DNA of 8,781 nt, taken from Treponema sp. GTDB lineage: Bacteria > Spirochaetota > Spirochaetia > Treponematales > Breznakiellaceae. Each line of letters starts with the position of its first letter. Positions within the stretch are counted from its first letter, which is position 1. The stretch is taken from the NCBI GenBank assembly GCA_031267115.1, contig JAIRZS010000009.1, positions 1 through 8,781 of the forward strand, given 5' to 3'. The position numbers and the translations under genes were made by a program. Below the pieces are notes generated by a model that worked only from the letters and a program-made list of their open reading frames with translations, had not been told where the DNA came from and made no database searches. Positions 1 through 7,252 of the stretch are shown in pieces.

Positions 1-173
1 GAGTTTGCCGCAGGCAAACTCTGATGCCAAAATCCGGCACGGATGCCGGATTTTGGCACGCGCAAGGGATTGGAGGGGCGCGGAGCGTTCTTTGCGCCGC
101 CAGGCGCAAAGAATGGAGCGAAGCGGAACCCCGCAAAGCCCGGTTTCCGGCGCGAAGCGCCGGAAATGCGCCC
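1..173 (+). repeat. Structured palindromic repeat, copy 1 (possible structured RNA or mobile palindromic element)
   Basis: This is a chain of perfect hairpins joined by conserved linkers. Stems lie at 1-9/13-21, 25-39/44-58 (15 bp), 88-98/103-113 (11 bp) and 144-153/157-166 (10 bp, GAA loop). The linker GCGCAAGGGATTGGAGGGG (60-78) and the blocks CCCCGCAAAGCCCGG (129-143) and TGCGCCC (167-173) recur in the second copy at 6672-6856. GCGCA (60-64) can pair with TGCGC (167-171), and GGGG (75-78) with CCCC (129-132), enclosing a multibranch fold. No convincing protein is encoded. The element may begin before base 1. It lies just downstream of the paaK stop and could also help end that transcript. 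The repeat is seen directly; any RNA or mobile role is inference. Confidence 0.8.
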
Positions 174-208
174 TATTCATTGCTCATTCCTCACTACTCA
201 CTGCTAAC
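174..208. repeat. Degenerate heptanucleotide tandem repeat (5 units)
   Basis: Five consecutive 7-base units read TATTCAT, TGCTCAT, TCCTCAC, TACTCAC and TGCTAAC, with the pattern T-n-n-T-m-A-y. The array starts directly after the TGCGCCC end of the structured repeat and stops four bases before the paaK stop codon. Short heptamer arrays are known in other bacteria (for example the STRR repeats of cyanobacteria), but I cannot assign this one to a named family. Confidence 0.6.
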
Positions 209-212
209 TGGT

Positions 213-1526
213 CTATACGTCCTTTGGCCTGCTGTCCTGGACGCGCTTGGCTTTGCCTTCGGAGATGGGGAGGGCGCCGGGTTCGTGGAGTTCTACGCGC
301 GGGCTTATCGTGATCGACGCCTGGATGGTTTTGCGTATCTTTTCCCGCAGGGCGTTGAGGGGCCGGGCGTCGTCCATAAAGATATCCGGGCCGACTTCTA
401 CCTTTACGGTCAGGCGGTCCAGGACGCCTTCTTTTTCTACTACGATAAGGTAGTTGTTCCCTACCTCCCGCATGGACATGATCGCTTCTTCTATCTGGCT
501 GGGGAAGACATTTACCCCGTTGATGATAAGCATGTCGTCGGTGCGGCCTGTGATGCGGCGGAGCCGGCGGTGGGTTCTGCCGCAGGCGCAGGGTTCGGTG
601 TAGAACGCCGAAAGGTCCCGCGTGCGGTAGCGCAGTATGGGCGTCGCCTCGCGGCAAAGGCAGCTGAGGACCAGTTCGCCGGTTTCGCCGTTGGGGAGCG
701 GCTCCAGGGTTTCCGGATCGATGATCTCGCCGATATAGCCGTCTTCCCAGAGGTGCATGCCGTTTTTTTCCTGGCATTCGAACGCTACGCCGGGGCCGTT
801 CATTTCGGAAAGGCCGTAGGAATTGTACACGTCGATGCCGAGCAGTTTTTCTATGCGCCTGCGGGTGTCCTCGGAGTAGGGTTCCGCCCCGGCAAAGGCC
901 CGTTTCAGCTTGATGCCGGCGCGGTCAACGCCTTCGGCCCGCATGATGGACTCGACGTGGAGCAGGAAGCTGGGGGTGGCGTGTACTACGGTGGTGCCGA
1001 AATCCTGCATAAGCCGGAACTGCCGGGTGGTGTTCCCGGGTCCCGAGGGGATTACCAGCATGCCTACTTCCTCGCCGCCCGCGTGCAGGCCCAGGCCGCC
1101 GGTAAAGAGGCCGTAGGTTATCATGTTCTGGAATACGTCGTCCCTGGTACACCCGGTGCCGTAAATACAGCGGGCCACATAGCCGGTCCACCTTTTAATG
1201 TCTTCCCGGTTAAAATAAATGGTGGTAGGAGTGCCGGTGGTGCCGCTTGAGGCGTGGAGCCGCACTACTTCCTCTTTGGGGATGCTGAGAAGCCCGTAGG
1301 GGAAGGCGTCCCTGAGATCGTGCTTGGTGGTAAAAGGGATGCGCTTAATGTCGTCAAGCGTCTTAATGTCGTCCGCGCTTTTTATGCCTGTTTTGGAAAG
1401 CCTTTCCCGGTAAAAGGGGGTGCGCAGCGCCCAGCCGGCTGCGGCCCTGAATTTTTCGAGCTGCAGCGCTTCCAGTTCCGGGCGGGGCATGGTTTCTGCT
1501 TTGGGGTCCCAGTATTGGTACTTCAT
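213..1526 (-). CDS. paaK: Phenylacetate-CoA ligase (AMP-forming)
   Basis: This cytosolic adenylate-forming enzyme joins phenylacetate or a related arylacetate to CoA using ATP. The 437 residues match the usual PaaK length. Visible motifs are the phosphate-binding SSGTTG at residues 93-98, YGLSEMNGPG at 237-246, the adenylate-binding YRTRD at 300-304, and the hinge region RITGRTDDMLIINGVNVFPS at 324-343. The C-terminal EGKAKRV (423-429) carries the likely catalytic lysine. The ATG overlaps the iorAB stop as ATGA, so translation is probably coupled; the ribosome site just upstream is only a weak GGGA. Next to an aryl-2-oxoacid oxidoreductase, the likely substrates are indoleacetate, phenylacetate or hydroxyphenylacetate. 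It could run in reverse to release arylacetate and save energy only if the physiology allows; that is inference. The family call is secure and the exact substrate is not. Confidence 0.94.
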   Translation of the reverse strand: MKYQYWDPKAETMPRPELEALQLEKFRAAAGWALRTPFYRERLSKTGIKSADDIKTLDDIKRIPFTTKHDLRDAFPYGLLSIPKEEVVRLHASSGTTGTPTTIYFNREDIKRWTGYVARCIYGTGCTRDDVFQNMITYGLFTGGLGLHAGGEEVGMLVIPSGPGNTTRQFRLMQDFGTTVVHATPSFLLHVESIMRAEGVDRAGIKLKRAFAGAEPYSEDTRRRIEKLLGIDVYNSYGLSEMNGPGVAFECQEKNGMHLWEDGYIGEIIDPETLEPLPNGETGELVLSCLCREATPILRYRTRDLSAFYTEPCACGRTHRRLRRITGRTDDMLIINGVNVFPSQIEEAIMSMREVGNNYLIVVEKEGVLDRLTVKVEVGPDIFMDDARPLNALREKIRKTIQASITISPRVELHEPGALPISEGKAKRVQDSRPKDV

Positions 1527-3856
1527 TGTTCCCGCCCCAGCTTAAAAGCTTTGCTGTTAATTTCCGCAAGTTCCGGCGCTTTGGCGGCGAACATGGCGCT
1601 GATGGTGTTTTCCAGGGTTTCCGGGGAAACGGGAAGGAAGGGGGAGGCCGCCCCTACCATGACCATATTTACCGCGCGTATATGCCCGGCTTTTTTCGCG
1701 AGGACGGAGGCGTCCACCAGGCGGTACACGGGGAAGCGTTTGATCACACCGGTGACGGCCTCGGGCGCGGGATAGTCCGGGATATTGACAAAAGGCTCCG
1801 AAGCGGTAACCAGCGCGCCTTTCGGCCCGAGCCACGCGGCGTAGCGCAGGCTTTCCAGAGGCTCCATGGCGATGATAAGGTCCGCGCCGCCCCTGGGCAC
1901 CAGGTCCGAGGCGATTGGCCCGCCGGAGATTCGCAGGTGCGCCAGCACCGCGCCCCCCCGCTGGGCCATGCCGTGTACCTCCGACTGGCGCACATTGAGG
2001 CCCGCGCTTACCGCGGCGTGGGCGATAATTGCCGCGATGGAAAGCACGCCCTGGCCGCCAACCCCGGCAAGGATGATGTCCCGCTTTACGCTCCCCCCGC
2101 TGTTTTCCGGGGCCGCTGTTTTCCGCGCGGCCTGCGCGGGGCCGGAAGAAGCCGCCCCTTCCGCCTTTGCCGCTTTCTGCCGTTTCCTGAAAGCCTCAAG
2201 GCACTCGCGTTTAAAGATAACCACCGAAAGGCCGGGGTATTCGATTTCGGCGCGCAGCTTTGCCGCGTTTTCCTCAAGAAGCTGGGCCTTTGCCTCAAGC
2301 TCAAGAAGGTGATCGGGATCAACACCTGCCCCCAGTACAATCTGTTTTAGCCTGGCAGAAGGCACGACCGTTTTCTGGCAGCCCGTCATGGCGACGATGG
2401 AGTTGTCCAGAATAACCAGGGTCATGGGCGTATTGGCGGCCGCGGCGTCAACAAGGCCGGTTATCCCCGAATGGAGGAAGGTGGAGTCCCCGATGACGCC
2501 CAGAACGTGTTTTAAACCCGCGTCCGCCGCGCCCCTGGCCATGCCAACGGAAGCGCCCATGCAGACAATGGTTTCGGGAACGGCGTAAGGGGGCATGGCG
2601 CCCAGCGAATAGCAGCCGATGTCGGCGGTAACCGCCAGCGAATCAAGGCCTTCCGCCGCCTTCTTGATTGTCTCGTAGCTGTCGCCGTGCGGGCAGCCTT
2701 TGCAGAGCTGGGGCGGCCGGCCCGGCAGCCTGGGGATATCCAGGGCCTTGAATTTTACCGAAGTGCCTTCAACACTGAGGCTGTCGTTCAGGATATTCAG
2801 CCGCGCGGGCAGCCCCAGGCCCCGGCGCACCGTGTCGGGATCAAGCTCGCCCGAGCGGTCAAGCGCGCCGTCGAGTTTCCCCGTGATGGTCAAATCCTGG
2901 GGTAAGATTCCCCGGAGCTTTCCTTCAATAAAGGGCTGCCCCTCTTCTATCACGATAACCCGTTCCGCCTTTTCGCAGAGCGCCCGTATCTGATCCACCG
3001 GCAGCGGGTACGCGCCTATGTGGAGCCGCGCGGGAACCCTGCCCCCCCGTGATTCGGCAAAGTCGGCCAGGTTTTCCTCGTAATAGTTCCCCCCAAGCCC
3101 GGCGGTGATAACCGCGAAACTGTTATCGGCATTATCAAGTTCCATTTTGTTGGACCGGTACCCCGCGGACCATTCCCGGATATCGTCCTGCTTTTCGATG
3201 AGCGACAGGTAGTTGCGCCGGGCAAAGGCCGGGAGCAGCATCCACCGGGTCCTGTCGGCGGCCTTGGAAAGCGGGTTCCGTTCCCTCGGGGGCCGGGCGG
3301 CGATTGCGGCCCGCGCGTGGGAAAGCCGCGTGGAAAGCCGGAGCATCACCGGCACGGAAAAGCGTTCCGAAAGGTCAAAGGCGTCGCGTGCCATGTCGTA
3401 GGCTTCCTGCTGGTTCCTCGGCTCAAGGCAGGGGATCATGGCGAAATCCGCGTAAAAGCGGGAATCCTGCTCGTTCTGGGAACTGTGCATCCCCGGATCA
3501 TCGGCCACGGCTATCACCAGGCCGCCGTTTATTCCCAGAAGCGCTGCGTTCATGAACGGGTCGGAGGCTACGTTAAGCCCCACATGCTTCATGGTAACGA
3601 TGGCCCGCTTTCCCGCGAAGGAAGCGCCCAGCGCCGCCTCCAGGGCGGTCTTTTCGTTTGAGCACCAGGACGCGGTAAAAGCGCCCCGCCCGGAACCGGC
3701 CCCTTCACCGGGGTTTTTCTCGTACTCGCCGAGGATGTATTCCATGATTTCCGTAGAAGGGGTCCCCGGATACCCGTAAGCGCCGCTTAATCCCGCGTGA
3801 AGCGCCCCCAGGGCCGCCGCCTCGTCGCCCAGAAGGGCCAATACTGTTTCTGCCAT
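1523..3856 (-). CDS. iorAB: Fused indolepyruvate (arylpyruvate) oxidoreductase, IorA-IorB, lacking the ferredoxin domain
   Basis: The family converts indolepyruvate and other arylpyruvates plus CoA to arylacetyl-CoA and CO2, normally reducing ferredoxin. The 777 residues hold the IorA alpha half: the pyrimidine-domain motif GYPGTPSTE (28-36), SSQNEQDSR (125-133), LCKGCPHGDS (384-393) and the thiamine-diphosphate signature GDSTF to N (456-485). A charged helix and Ala-rich linker (about 515-590) lead to the IorB gamma half (about 591-777) with GVGGQG (598-603) and SEVHGMAQRGG (625-635). IorA and IorB are usually separate genes. IorA usually ends in two [4Fe-4S] motifs; here RKRQKA and the linker follow KREC (549-552), and no CxxCxxC series exists anywhere. 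I chose the ATG at 3856 over an in-frame ATG 32 codons upstream because it has a good ribosome site and the family homology begins there. The gene lies 23 bases after leuS and overlaps paaK by 4 bases. Confidence 0.92.
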   Translation of the reverse strand: MAETVLALLGDEAAALGALHAGLSGAYGYPGTPSTEIMEYILGEYEKNPGEGAGSGRGAFTASWCSNEKTALEAALGASFAGKRAIVTMKHVGLNVASDPFMNAALLGINGGLVIAVADDPGMHSSQNEQDSRFYADFAMIPCLEPRNQQEAYDMARDAFDLSERFSVPVMLRLSTRLSHARAAIAARPPRERNPLSKAADRTRWMLLPAFARRNYLSLIEKQDDIREWSAGYRSNKMELDNADNSFAVITAGLGGNYYEENLADFAESRGGRVPARLHIGAYPLPVDQIRALCEKAERVIVIEEGQPFIEGKLRGILPQDLTITGKLDGALDRSGELDPDTVRRGLGLPARLNILNDSLSVEGTSVKFKALDIPRLPGRPPQLCKGCPHGDSYETIKKAAEGLDSLAVTADIGCYSLGAMPPYAVPETIVCMGASVGMARGAADAGLKHVLGVIGDSTFLHSGITGLVDAAAANTPMTLVILDNSIVAMTGCQKTVVPSARLKQIVLGAGVDPDHLLELEAKAQLLEENAAKLRAEIEYPGLSVVIFKRECLEAFRKRQKAAKAEGAASSGPAQAARKTAAPENSGGSVKRDIILAGVGGQGVLSIAAIIAHAAVSAGLNVRQSEVHGMAQRGGAVLAHLRISGGPIASDLVPRGGADLIIAMEPLESLRYAAWLGPKGALVTASEPFVNIPDYPAPEAVTGVIKRFPVYRLVDASVLAKKAGHIRAVNMVMVGAASPFLPVSPETLENTISAMFAAKAPELAEINSKAFKLGREQ

Positions 3857-3860
3857 AGTT

Positions 3861-3866
3861 CCTCTC
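3861..3866 (-). promoter_or_regulatory. Ribosome binding site that fixes the iorAB start
   Basis: On the minus strand GAGAGG is followed by AACT and the ATG at 3856. It supports this start over the one 96 bases upstream, which would lie inside leuS and add a basic, low-complexity leader with no family resemblance. Confidence 0.7.
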
Positions 3867-3879
3867 TTTTTCCGCCGCC

Positions 3880-6519
3880 TTACTTTACCACGATGTTTAC
3901 CAGCTTGTCCGGCACGACAATTACCTTTACCGGCTGCCTGCCTTCCGTCCATTTGATCGCGCCGGGCAGGGCCAGGGCCGTCTTTTCAAGGGCCGCCTTG
4001 TCCGTCCCGGCGGCGGCGCTGAATTTGTCCCGGACCTTGCCGTTTACCTGCACCACAACCGTTACCTCGCTGTCCCGCGCCAGGACTTCGTCGTAAGACG
4101 GCCAGGGCGATTTGGACACGGATTCCCCGTGGCCGAGTTTTTCCCAGAGTTCCTCCCCAAGGTGGGGGGCATAGGCGCTTGTCATAAGTACCAGCGGCTC
4201 CCAGAGGACGCGGGGGACTTTTTCCAGTTTGGCAAGCTCGTTGGAGTAGACCATCATGGCGCTGATGGCCGTGTTAAAATTGAGGCTTTCCGTATCGGCG
4301 CTTACCTTCCTGATGGTCTTGTGCATCAGGCGGACCAGGGGGGGCGTTGACTCAGGGGGCGATTCCGGGGGCGTTGCGGGGGCGGAAAGCGGATGGTTGT
4401 CTGCCCCCGCTGGGGGGGCAGCGGAGAAGCCTGGACCCGGCTTTACCGGGCAGGCTTCGGAGCGAGGGGGGTTCTCCCCCCCTTTGCTATCCCCTTCTTC
4501 GACTTTCCCGCTTGTGGCCCAGAGCCTCTCCAGGAAACGGGAGACCCCGACAAGCCCCGCGGTAAGCCAGGGTTTTGTTACTTCGAGCGGCCCCATGAAC
4601 ATCTCGTAGACGCGCATGGAGTCCGCGCCGTAGTTTTTGATTATGTCGTCCGGGTTTATCACATTGCCCCGGCTCTTGCTCATTTTCTGGTTGTCCTCGC
4701 CGAGGATCATCCCCTGATTTACCAGGCGCTGGAAGGGTTCTTTGGTGTTTACCAGGCCCAGGTCGTAGAGGACCTTGTGCCAGAAGCGGCTGTAGAGGAG
4801 GTGCAGCACCGCGTGTTCGACGCCCCCCACGTAGAGGTCAACCGGCGCCCAGTATTCTACCTTGTCTTTTCCGGCAAAGGCGCTGCTGTTGCGCGGATCG
4901 AGGTAACGCAGATAGTACCAGCAGGAACCCGCCCATTGGGGCATGGTATTGGTTTCGCGTTTAGCCGGTCCGCCGCATTTCGGGCAGACGGTGTTTACCC
5001 AGTCCGTGATGCCCGCAAGCGGGGATTCGCCTGTGCCGGTGGGGGCGTAGGACTGCACTTCGGGCAGGGTGAGCGGCAGGGCGCTTTCCGGCAGCGGCAC
5101 AATCGCCGCGCCTTGCCCCGAACCGCAGTGTTCGCAGTGTACCACAGGAATCGGCTCCCCCCAGTAACGCTGCCGGCTAAAGACCCAGTCCCGCAGCTTG
5201 TAGTTTACCGCCTTTTTGCCCAGGCCCTGTTCCTCGATCCAGGCGCTGATCTTCTGTTTTGCCTCCGGCGTGGGAAGCCCGGTAAAAGCGCCCGAGTTTA
5301 CCGAAAAACCGTCGGCGGCGGTACATTCGGCGGGTTCGGCGGAATAGTCCTTCGCGGCGTCGTATTTTTCGGCGGACACAACCCGGCGTATGGGCAGGCC
5401 GAACACTTTCGCGAATTCCCAGTCGCGCTCGTCGTGCGCCGGAACCGCCATGATGGCCCCGGTGCCGTAGGAGATAAGCACGTAATCCGCCACCCAGACC
5501 GGTATCTTCTCGCCGTTTACGGGGTTTACCGCGTAAGCGCCGGAAAAAACGCCGGTCTTTTCTTTCGCCAGGTCCGTGCGGTCAAGATCGCTCTTCTTCG
5601 CCGCCTCCTCGACATAGGCCGTTACCGCGCCCTTCTGCCCGGCTGTAGTGATCCTGTTGACCAGCGGGTGTTCCGGCGAAAGCACCATGTAGGTAACGCC
5701 GAACAGGGTGTCGGGACGGGTTGTGTAAACTTCCATAGACAGTTCTTCAGCCGGTTCTTCGGAAGCCCCCGCGCTGCCTGTATTGCCCGCATTGTCCGGC
5801 GCGGCCACTTTAAAAGTAACGTTCGCCCCTTCCGAACGGCCAATCCAGTTCCGCTGCATCAGCTTGACCGACTCGGGCCAGTCAAGCCCGTCCAAGTCTT
5901 CCAGCAGCCTTTCCGCGTAGGCGGTAATTTTCAGTATCCACTGGCGTATGCGTTTGCGGGTAACTTTTGTGCCGCAGCGCTCGCAAAGCCCGTCCTTTAC
6001 CTCCTCGTTGGCAAGCCCCGTCTTGCAGGAAGGACACCAGTTAATGGGGCTTTCCGCCTCGTAGGCCAGGCCCTTTTCGAAGAGCTTGAGGAATATCCAC
6101 TGGGTCCAGCGGTAGTATTCCTCTTTCGACGTATCCACTTCCCGGTCCCAGTCGTATGAAAAACCCAGCGCCTTAATCTGGGAACGGAACTTGTTCACAT
6201 TCGCCGCCGTAGTCGCCGCCGGATGGGTCCCCGTCTTGATAGCGTAGTTCTCCGCCGGAAGCCCGAACGCGTCAAAACCCATGGGGTGGAGCACATTGTA
6301 CCCGTTCATGCGCAGATAGCGGCAGTAAATATCCGTCGCCGTATAACCCTCCGGGTGGCCCACATGCAGCCCCTGGGCCGAAGGGTAGGGGAACATATCA
6401 AGCACATAGCGCCGTTTTTCCCTGGGAAAAGCCGGGTCCTCGAGTGCCTTAAAGGTCTTATGCTCCTCCCAATACCTCTGCCACTTGGGTTCGATAACGT
6501 CAAAAGGGTATTTAGCCAT
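3880..6519 (-). CDS. leuS: Leucyl-tRNA synthetase
   Basis: This class I aminoacyl-tRNA synthetase charges tRNA-Leu in the cytosol. The 879 residues show the HIGH signature as HVGH (52-55) after DMFPYPSAQG, a zinc-type module CPSC...CERC (162-182), the CP1 editing domain with TTRPDTLFG (266-274) and AVPAHDERD (358-366), further CEHC and CPKC pairs (462-465, 512-515), and KMSKS (612-616). The ATG at 6519 begins the family's MAKYPFDVIEPKWQ..W start; longer frames to 6858 only read through the upstream repeat. Two low-complexity inserts stand out: a small Gly/Ala/Glu patch before the editing motif (about 240-260) and a roughly 50-residue Pro-rich stretch (about 676-726) between the catalytic core and the anticodon-binding helices, where other LeuRS have a short linker. 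All core motifs are intact, so the enzyme is probably functional. It is the first gene of the leuS-iorAB-paaK operon. Confidence 0.97.
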   Translation of the reverse strand: MAKYPFDVIEPKWQRYWEEHKTFKALEDPAFPREKRRYVLDMFPYPSAQGLHVGHPEGYTATDIYCRYLRMNGYNVLHPMGFDAFGLPAENYAIKTGTHPAATTAANVNKFRSQIKALGFSYDWDREVDTSKEEYYRWTQWIFLKLFEKGLAYEAESPINWCPSCKTGLANEEVKDGLCERCGTKVTRKRIRQWILKITAYAERLLEDLDGLDWPESVKLMQRNWIGRSEGANVTFKVAAPDNAGNTGSAGASEEPAEELSMEVYTTRPDTLFGVTYMVLSPEHPLVNRITTAGQKGAVTAYVEEAAKKSDLDRTDLAKEKTGVFSGAYAVNPVNGEKIPVWVADYVLISYGTGAIMAVPAHDERDWEFAKVFGLPIRRVVSAEKYDAAKDYSAEPAECTAADGFSVNSGAFTGLPTPEAKQKISAWIEEQGLGKKAVNYKLRDWVFSRQRYWGEPIPVVHCEHCGSGQGAAIVPLPESALPLTLPEVQSYAPTGTGESPLAGITDWVNTVCPKCGGPAKRETNTMPQWAGSCWYYLRYLDPRNSSAFAGKDKVEYWAPVDLYVGGVEHAVLHLLYSRFWHKVLYDLGLVNTKEPFQRLVNQGMILGEDNQKMSKSRGNVINPDDIIKNYGADSMRVYEMFMGPLEVTKPWLTAGLVGVSRFLERLWATSGKVEEGDSKGGENPPRSEACPVKPGPGFSAAPPAGADNHPLSAPATPPESPPESTPPLVRLMHKTIRKVSADTESLNFNTAISAMMVYSNELAKLEKVPRVLWEPLVLMTSAYAPHLGEELWEKLGHGESVSKSPWPSYDEVLARDSEVTVVVQVNGKVRDKFSAAAGTDKAALEKTALALPGAIKWTEGRQPVKVIVVPDKLVNIVVK
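4342..4494. repeat. Hairpin cluster and G-rich tandem units encoding the LeuS insertion
   Basis: Within leuS, three hairpins lie in a row: 4401-4408/4414-4421 (CTGCCCCC against GGGGGCAG), 4426-4433/4451-4458 with an inner CCCGG/CCGGG stem, and 4466-4471/4476-4481 (six G against six C, TTCT loop). Four copies of GGGGGCG follow at 4340, 4355, 4367 and 4378. The frame stays open and encodes the Pro-rich insert of LeuS. The style resembles the intergenic palindromic repeats in this window, including GCAGCGGAG and CGGAGCG blocks, but I cannot align it end to end with them. An in-frame palindromic element insertion is therefore inference. Confidence 0.5.
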
Positions 6520-6530
6520 ATAAACAAGCG

Positions 6531-6535
6531 CTCCT
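6531..6535 (-). promoter_or_regulatory. Ribosome binding site for leuS
   Basis: AGGAG lies 11 bases before the ATG at 6519 on the minus strand. Together with the protein homology it excludes the 113-codon upstream extension. In the leader between this site and the repeat (6536-6671) I see only a weak promoter-like pair. Confidence 0.6.
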
Positions 6536-6671
6536 GCTAAAAGAACGGCGCCCGAAACGCGCCGGGTTAGGTAATCAAGCCATTTTACCGGCGAAAGGGG
6601 GAACAATTCAATAGCGCCGGGGGAACGATAGTTCAAAAGCGCGATAATCTTTCTATATAGTTCGTAAATTT

Positions 6672-6856
6672 GGGCGCATCCTGCCGCCTGCGCGGCAGGA
6701 CCGGGCTTTGCGGGGCTCCGCTGCCGCTCCGGCCCCGGCGCTCCGCGCCGTGGCTGCTTTCGCCCCTGCGGGGCGGCACCCCTCCAATCCCTTGCGCTGC
6801 TGTAAAACGGCATCCATGCCGTTTTACAGCTTTGAGTTTTTGCGGGGCAAAAACTC
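6672..6856 (-). repeat. Structured palindromic repeat, copy 2 (opposite orientation to copy 1)
   Basis: Read on the minus strand, this repeats the order of copy 1: a hairpin starting GAGTTT (6847-6856/6834-6843), a 15-bp hairpin (6816-6830/6799-6813), the 19-base block GCGCAAGGGATTGGAGGGG (6779-6797), several inner hairpins including CGCCCC/GGGGCG and CGGCGC/GCGCCG, the block CCCCGCAAAGCCCGG, a 9-bp hairpin, and TGCGCCC ending at 6672. The linkers match copy 1 exactly or nearly so. The stems differ in sequence but pair perfectly in both. The apex CGGCAYGGATGCCG of the long hairpin is also shared. It sits between leuS and the AT-rich gene and may be part of the larger mirrored unit. Confidence 0.82.
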
Positions 6857-6904
6857 ATGAATCGTCGCAGCCGGCATCCATGCCGCAGCCCCCGCGGCTA
6901 ATTT

Positions 6905-6960
6905 TTTACCGCGAAGTCAAATCGAACCGAAGGTTCGCAGTCGAAAAAGTTGAAGAAGTA
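6905..6960 (+). repeat. Left arm of 56-bp inverted repeat
   Basis: This arm matches the reverse complement of 8261-8316 at 53 of 56 positions. It contains its own small hairpin, CGAACC-GAA-GGTTCG (6923-6937). It lies between repeat copy 2 and the leader region of the AT-rich gene. Confidence 0.92.
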
Positions 6961-7252
6961 ACAATGAAGTGCGTCCAAACTGCACATAACAGGCCTGCAT
7001 GTATTCCGTTCGGCCAGTTCGTTCGCTACGCTCATTCCCACGCCTTACTCCACCCGCATTTTTGCGGCCCTGGTCGCGTACCTTCTGTACGATGCTACGC
7101 AAAGCCTTTATTGGAAAGCGCGGGTGTAATACCCAAGAACCCGCTCTCCGGCTCGCGGGGGAGCTTCAGGGCGATTTTTTTACCATTACATAAATTGCGG
7201 GGTATGAAACCGCGCAGTACGGAACGTTATGCGCTATACCAGTAAAATAGCA
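6961..7252. other. GC-mixed noncoding stretch upstream of the AT-rich gene
   Basis: I find no credible gene here; the open frames are short and low in complexity. Small dyads occur, such as CCGCA/TGCGG around a T-run near 7057-7070. CATAAC (6985-6990) and GTTATGC (7226-7232) are an inverted pair resembling the outer core sites of integron attC recombination sites, and the gene starts about 60 bases after the second. The 248-base span is longer than usual for attC, and I could not find the expected inner arms. Confidence 0.35.

Noticed and set aside
24..1250. 408-codon plus-strand frame across the repeat and antisense to paaK
   Set aside because: It starts inside a palindromic repeat and shadows a clearly conserved gene.
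3857..3952. 32-codon upstream start for iorAB
   Set aside because: The extra residues are basic and unrelated to the family, lie within the leuS 3' end, and the later ATG has a good ribosome site.
4393..6159. 588-codon open frame on the plus strand, antisense to leuS
   Set aside because: It is a high-GC shadow of leuS with an implausible composition; leuS shows all its motifs on the other strand.
6608..6636. TTGAAC and TATTGA pair with 17-base spacing as a leuS promoter
   Set aside because: Only about four and three of six bases match consensus; too weak to annotate.
6520..6858. 113-codon N-terminal extension of leuS
   Set aside because: It translates the structured repeat and leader, has no synthetase resemblance, and the ATG at 6519 has a ribosome site and begins the family's conserved start.
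6882..6907. Terminator-like GCCGC/GCGGC hairpin followed by a T-run on the plus strand
   Set aside because: The stem is only 5 bp with a 7-base loop and no plus-strand gene lies upstream for it to end.
6961..7245. Several short frames upstream of the AT-rich gene
   Set aside because: They are short, overlap each other on both strands, have no ribosome sites and show low-complexity translations.
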